The notes beneath the pieces were generated by a model that did not search any database, was not told the origin of the DNA, and worked only from the letters and a program-made list of their open reading frames with translations. A program made the position numbers and the translations under genes. From positions 1-64,000 of the forward strand of contig CACFCB010000003.1 in NCBI GenBank assembly GCA_902564695.1: DNA of 64,000 nt, read 5' to 3'. This document shows positions 60,626 through 64,000 of this stretch, one piece after another. The stretch is from an uncultured Prochlorococcus sp. Lineage in GTDB: Bacteria; Cyanobacteriota; Cyanobacteriia; PCC-6307; Cyanobiaceae. Each line of letters starts with the position of its first letter. Position 1 is the stretch's first letter.

Positions 60626-61939
60626 ATGGAAAGAATAAAACCAAGTAAGACCATTGGTTATAGAAAAAGTCTTGGCCCTGGAATTCTTTTAGCCGCAGCA
60701 TGCATAGGTGGATCACACCTAATGTCATCTACTACAGCGGGTGCTAAATTTGGATTTTCCCTTATTGGACTTATTTTATTAACGAATCTTGTTAAATATC
60801 CATTTTTACTTGTTGGAACAAGATTTACAGCCGTCACAGGACTATCACTTTTGGAGGGATTTCAAAAGCGTAATAAATTTTATTTACCTATATATTTGAT
60901 AGTTGGATTAATAACAGGTACGTTTACTATTTCAGCCGTTAGTTTTGTTACAGGTCTTCTTTTAAAAAATATACTAGTTTTTTCATCCTTTCCTGCTTTA
61001 GATTTAGCAATAGGCATATTAATAGTCTGTTCATTAATATTATTTATAGGCCAATATAAAGCTCTTGATAGGATATCTAAAATTCTTGTCTTTTTGCTTA
61101 CATTATTAACATTTTTTGCTGTTTTATCTTTACTTATTAAAGGTCCTTCTGGTGATATCAATATTTCATTCTTGAATAGCAGTCCTTCTCCATGGACTCT
61201 CTCAAACCTTGGTTTTCTAATACCTCTTATGGGTTGGATGCCTGGTCCAGTAGAGCTTTGTATTTGGCCATCATTGTGGATGTTTTCAAGAGCTAAAGAG
61301 ACAAAACACACAGCCACCTTGAAAGAAGCAGAATTTGATTTCAATCTTGGATATTTCATTACAGTTCTAACGGCTATTTTCTTTCTAATTCTTGGTGCTT
61401 ACACAATGTATGGCACTGGCAATGAAATGCTTACAGGATCAGGAGTTAGTTTTGCTCAGAATTTAATCCGTTTGTATACAGAATCTATTGGTGGATGGGC
61501 AAAGTGGATAATTGTACCTGCAGCTTTTGCAGCAATGTTTAGCACCACGCTTACTTGTCTAGATGCATATCCCAGGAGCATCTCATCAGCACATGGATTG
61601 ATAACTCGCTCAGACAAGGGGAACAGCTCAACTGTAACTGAAAAGAAACGTCTCAAAAAATGGATCATATTTCATGTTTTTGCATCACTTTGTGCACTTC
61701 TTATTGCAAAATCTGGAGGAATAGGAGTTAAAGACTATGTCTTCGGGGCGATGACAGGTAGTTTCCTGACAGCTCCTTTGTTTGCCTGGATGGCTATGGA
61801 TACAATGAACAGCTCATTAGTAAAAAGTCAATTTCGTTACGGTATCGCTCTAACAACACTTTGCTGGTTTGGTATTTCATTCCTCTCAATCTTTAGTTTA
61901 TTATTTATATTCAATGCGTTCTTTGGCATTGGACAATAA
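60626..61939 (+). CDS. NRAMP-like transporter with non-canonical motifs
   Basis: LGPGILLAAACIGGSHLMSSTTAGAKFGFSLIGLILLTNL aligns with NRAMP TM1; 437 aa, multiple TM helices. Confidence 0.8.
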   Translation: MERIKPSKTIGYRKSLGPGILLAAACIGGSHLMSSTTAGAKFGFSLIGLILLTNLVKYPFLLVGTRFTAVTGLSLLEGFQKRNKFYLPIYLIVGLITGTFTISAVSFVTGLLLKNILVFSSFPALDLAIGILIVCSLILFIGQYKALDRISKILVFLLTLLTFFAVLSLLIKGPSGDINISFLNSSPSPWTLSNLGFLIPLMGWMPGPVELCIWPSLWMFSRAKETKHTATLKEAEFDFNLGYFITVLTAIFFLILGAYTMYGTGNEMLTGSGVSFAQNLIRLYTESIGGWAKWIIVPAAFAAMFSTTLTCLDAYPRSISSAHGLITRSDKGNSSTVTEKKRLKKWIIFHVFASLCALLIAKSGGIGVKDYVFGAMTGSFLTAPLFAWMAMDTMNSSLVKSQFRYGIALTTLCWFGISFLSIFSLLFIFNAFFGIGQ

Positions 61940-61995
61940 ACCAAAAATTTAATATCGTTAAAAATAAATAAGATTAAATGTAATTAATTAAATAA

Positions 61996-62784
61996 TTAAC
62001 TAGAGGCAGAAGTGTAATGTTTAAGGGCAAACATCCAGAAGTATCTGCTAAAAACAAAGAATAGGCTACTTAACATCAAACCATAAAATAATATATTAAA
62101 TTTTAGTTCCCCCAAAATTGCTTCAGCCGGAAAAGTTGTTAAAAAAGCTACTGGTAAAACCAATGTAAATATGAATCTCAAAACAACAGGATAAGCTGAA
62201 ATAGGATATCTACCTGCAGCCAATAAAGCTCGAAGAACTTCCGTAGCATTCCATGTCTTAACAAACCAAATACTAGATGCAGCAATCAAAAACCAAACGG
62301 AATAAAGGATTACAAAACCAATCAATAAGGAAATAATGAATACAAATAAAGAATAAAGTGAAAAAGTTGAACCTGATTGAATGGCCGCCCAAAAAACAAT
62401 TGAAATCCCTAAAATAATTTCAGGCAACCCTGCAAAAGAAAACTTATTAACTGATAACCAAAATTGACTATCAATTGGTTTTAATAAAACATAATCAAGA
62501 GTACCCTCTCTAACATAATTAACTATTTCAGTTAAATTTGGTCGTAAAAGAGCATTCGTTAAACCATCAAGAAATGTATAAACACCCTGAATAACTAGGG
62601 CTGATTCCCAAGTCCAATCTCCTAATTCCCTTCCTTCAGTAAAGAAAAGTGATAAAATAAATATACTTCCACAAAGAGTTCCCAACATAGCTAAGAACTC
62701 AATCAAAAAATTTAATTGATATTCAAGTTGAGAAGCCAATGCTGTAGACCAAAATAATCTAATAGTTTTAAAGTATCGCTGCAT
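61996..62784 (-). CDS. ABC-2 type transporter permease
   Basis: Six-TM protein; IVNYVREGTLDYVLLKPIDSQFWLS. Confidence 0.88.
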   Translation of the reverse strand: MQRYFKTIRLFWSTALASQLEYQLNFLIEFLAMLGTLCGSIFILSLFFTEGRELGDWTWESALVIQGVYTFLDGLTNALLRPNLTEIVNYVREGTLDYVLLKPIDSQFWLSVNKFSFAGLPEIILGISIVFWAAIQSGSTFSLYSLFVFIISLLIGFVILYSVWFLIAASSIWFVKTWNATEVLRALLAAGRYPISAYPVVLRFIFTLVLPVAFLTTFPAEAILGELKFNILFYGLMLSSLFFVFSRYFWMFALKHYTSASS

Positions 62785-62785
62785 A

Positions 62786-63583
62786 TTAGGCTCCCATTGC
62801 TGTATATCTTTTTAAACCAAGTTTCCAAAGAATATTTACAGAAGGTACCAGTATTAAAATCCACAAAAACTGAGCTAAAAAGCCATTAAAAATATTAACT
62901 GGCATAGCCGATAAAATCTTTGCTGGAAAATTAATTAGATAGGGAAAAGGGGTTAACATTGCAACTTTTAGAACGTTAGAAGGAAACGCTGATAAAGGTA
63001 CTAATAAACCAGAAAGAAAAAGATATGGAACAAATATTAATCTCTCAAGAGCACTAGATTTTTCAGTCCAAAAGCAAAGTGCAGCAACTAAACTTTGAAG
63101 AAGGAAGGCGATAGTAAAAGCAAAATGAGTTGATAAGTATGCAAGAAATAATTGAGGTAGTGAGGGGAGCCAAAAGGATGATGGATTTAATATGAAAAAA
63201 GTAATAGCTATGGCTATTGCGAAAGGAAGTCTAGTTGCCTGCTCTGCCAAGTGAGAAGCTACATATCTAAATAGAGGATGCAAAGGCTGTAGCAAATATG
63301 GTGATAATCGACCAGAAAGAGAATCTTCTTCAAACGAGAAGACAACCCAAACAACTGAAAATTGTCTAACTAGAAAAGCACTTAGAAAATATCTTGCTAA
63401 CCCAATATCATTTAGACCAAATGAATTACCAACATCATTTTGACTCCAAAGAGAAAACATAATAAATGGTAGTACTCCAGATAGAGCCCATAAAGCTATT
63501 TCGATTCGATATTCCAACATGTATGCATATTGAGTTGTAAGTAAGGTCTTAATAACCTTGAAAGACAATCCAAATATTCTCAA
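62786..63583 (-). CDS. ABC-2 type transporter permease (paralogous partner)
   Basis: Six-TM protein; SFEEDSLSGRLSPYLLQPLHPLFRYVASHLAEQ. Confidence 0.88.
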   Translation of the reverse strand: MRIFGLSFKVIKTLLTTQYAYMLEYRIEIALWALSGVLPFIMFSLWSQNDVGNSFGLNDIGLARYFLSAFLVRQFSVVWVVFSFEEDSLSGRLSPYLLQPLHPLFRYVASHLAEQATRLPFAIAIAITFFILNPSSFWLPSLPQLFLAYLSTHFAFTIAFLLQSLVAALCFWTEKSSALERLIFVPYLFLSGLLVPLSAFPSNVLKVAMLTPFPYLINFPAKILSAMPVNIFNGFLAQFLWILILVPSVNILWKLGLKRYTAMGA

Positions 63584-64000
63584 TTTACTTCTCCCTTTTT
63601 AAATAATTCTCCTATTAATTGATCAATAGGAGGATCACTAATCTCTAAATCGATAATATCGAAATCAGTTAATAGATTACTTACTACATCCGTCAATTTA
63701 TCCCTTGAAACTAACAAACATACAAAACGATCATTTAAATCTTGAATCTCACCATATTTTTCAAATTGTTCACTTGCACATGGATTTTTTAATTCAACTT
63801 TTACCTCTCTTGATGGTGATAATGAATTAGCCAGTAAATCAAGGTCACCATCATAAAAAAGCTTTCCTTTATGAATACAAATAACTCTCGGACATAATGC
63901 TGTTATGTCAGCCATGTAGTGACTAGTTAATAAAATGGTCGCACCAGTTCTTTTGTTGTATTCGGATAAAAAGCTACGAACTCGAGCTTGAGCATTTACA
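63580..64000 (-). CDS. ABC transporter ATP-binding protein, N-terminal part beyond window
   Basis: Frame open to the window edge: VNAQARVRSFLSEYNKRTGATILLTSHYMADITALCPRVICIHKGKLFYDGD. Confidence 0.9.
   Translation of the reverse strand, partial: VNAQARVRSFLSEYNKRTGATILLTSHYMADITALCPRVICIHKGKLFYDGDLDLLANSLSPSREVKVELKNPCASEQFEKYGEIQDLNDRFVCLLVSRDKLTDVVSNLLTDFDIIDLEISDPPIDQLIGELFKKGEVN

Noticed and set aside
60880-61359. 159-aa minus-strand ORF opposite the NRAMP-like gene
   Set aside because: Fully antisense to a clear multi-TM CDS; composition is consistent with a mirror of hydrophobic codons.
1-64000. CRISPR arrays, transposons, prophage genes or rRNA
   Set aside because: No regularly spaced repeats, transposase/integrase motifs, phage structural genes or rRNA-like sequence were seen on either strand.

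Overview
The window is a 64-kb stretch of a small, AT-rich marine picocyanobacterial chromosome. Gene content and protein character point to Prochlorococcus, probably a low-light-adapted lineage; this is inferred from reading, not from a search. Most of it is densely packed housekeeping and photosynthesis genes: hisZ-like, htpG, rpmB, psaK, dxs, ilvA, scpB, pyk, ftsH, clpP, thf1, petN, secD/secF, pdhB, ispE, rsmA, rlmH, dnaG, ruvA, rpsO, dnaE, gatA, carA, trpD, msrA, uppP and one tRNA-Pro(GGG). I saw no CRISPR array, transposon, integrase, prophage or rRNA. The most interesting items are: (1) a compact four-gene glucosylglycerate module (51.9-56.7 kb) that looks like a closed synthesis/phosphorolysis cycle; (2) an umuDC operon preceded by a perfect 20-bp inverted repeat with a LexA-box-like palindrome at its centre, followed by a small HExxH-type protein; (3) a possible pair of competing leader hairpins at the ftsH start; (4) an NRAMP-like transporter lacking the canonical metal-binding motifs; (5) a small membrane-anchored GIY-YIG-like protein; (6) a small-protein-rich, apparently accessory segment at 57.5-60.5 kb with a free-standing phosphoribosyltransferase-fold protein; (7) several sub-60-aa membrane-protein ORFs absent from the supplied ORF track. 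All family assignments are from reading translated motifs; no database search was run.
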